41,721 bases of DNA from Planctomycetaceae bacterium. GTDB lineage: Bacteria > Planctomycetota > Planctomycetia > Planctomycetales > Planctomycetaceae. Both the position numbers and the translations under genes were made by a program. Location of the stretch: assembly GCA_029259815.1 (NCBI GenBank), contig JAJDEJ010000130.1, positions 1 to 41,721 on the forward strand. Reading direction: 5' to 3'. This document shows, piece after piece, positions 41,627 through 41,721 of the stretch; positions within the stretch are counted from its first letter, which is position 1; each line of letters opens with the position of its first letter. The notes under the pieces are model-generated. The model did no database searches. It was not told where the DNA came from and was given only the letters and a program-made list of their open reading frames with translations.

Positions 41627-41721
41627 ATGACCGTTTCACTGCGCCTTGATGATCAACTCGCTGAAAAGCTGGACGCTGCCGCCACTGCTGCGGGTGTGTC
41701 GAAATCGGAGTTCATCCGCCA
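41627..41721 (+). CDS. Ribbon-helix-helix (CopG-type) protein, N-terminal part only
   Basis: 31 codons visible before the window ends. MTVSLRLDDQLAEKLDAAAT then AAGVSKSEFIR has the beta-strand with alternating residues (TVSLRL), the first helix and the start of the second helix (SKSEFIR) of ribbon-helix-helix DNA-binding proteins such as ParD/RelB-type antitoxins. GGAG is six bases upstream. A toxin gene may follow outside the window. The upstream palindrome supports autoregulation. Confidence 0.82.
   Translation, partial: MTVSLRLDDQLAEKLDAAATAAGVSKSEFIR

Overview
The window looks like a planctomycete chromosome segment. The evidence is the company of families typical of that phylum: a DUF1501 protein followed by an FGE-sulfatase-fold (SUMF1-like) protein, a giant FG-GAP secreted protein with an N-terminal LEPR-XLL-type motif (LESRVML), a BNR sialidase, a planctomycete-style GyrA/ParC homologue, Cys-rich secreted proteins with a VVRLG motif after the signal peptide, and many dispersed short inverted-repeat elements. 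No genus can be named from the sequence alone. No tRNA, rRNA or CRISPR array was recognised.

Region 1 (about 0.7-13 kb) is almost pure two-component signalling: one FixJ-type regulator, three receiver-plus-kinase proteins, one large membrane multi-PAS kinase, and six receiver-only proteins (one with two receivers). Four of them (8053 down to 3173, minus strand) form an overlapping-gene operon in which kinases and Rcp1-like single-domain regulators alternate. Except for the FixJ-type protein none of the regulators carries a DNA-binding domain, so most of the output is probably by phosphotransfer or protein contact. The region ends in a decayed transposase.

Region 2 (13.5-24 kb) has secreted or metabolic genes on the minus strand: sialidase, class IV aminotransferase, a 1749-residue FG-GAP plus golvesin-type repeat protein, SUMF1-like protein and DUF1501 protein. 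Region 3 (24.1-25.3 kb) is a scar: a truncated secreted gene, an 85-bp palindromic element and a frameshifted ISAs1-like transposase. Region 4 (25.3-32.8 kb) carries an OleC-like AMP-forming ligase, a pair of small proteins of opposite charge (51 aa basic, 83 aa acidic), and a three-gene MotA/TolQ/ExbB-type channel system with two different single-span partner proteins. Region 5 (33-41.7 kb) holds a PhyH dioxygenase, asnS with an in-frame palindromic insertion, three secreted envelope-type proteins, a divergent GyrA/ParC homologue and the start of a ribbon-helix-helix gene with a palindromic operator.

The points most worth following up are: (a) a ~108-bp repeat bounded by CTAG, two copies, whose ends supply the TAG stop codons of all three genes that abut it, as if a mobile element with a CTAG target duplication inserted harmlessly into stop codons; (b) the channel system with two non-identical B-type subunits, only one of which has the membrane aspartate; (c) the palindromic insertion inside asnS; (d) unusual substitutions at the DNA gate of the GyrA/ParC homologue.
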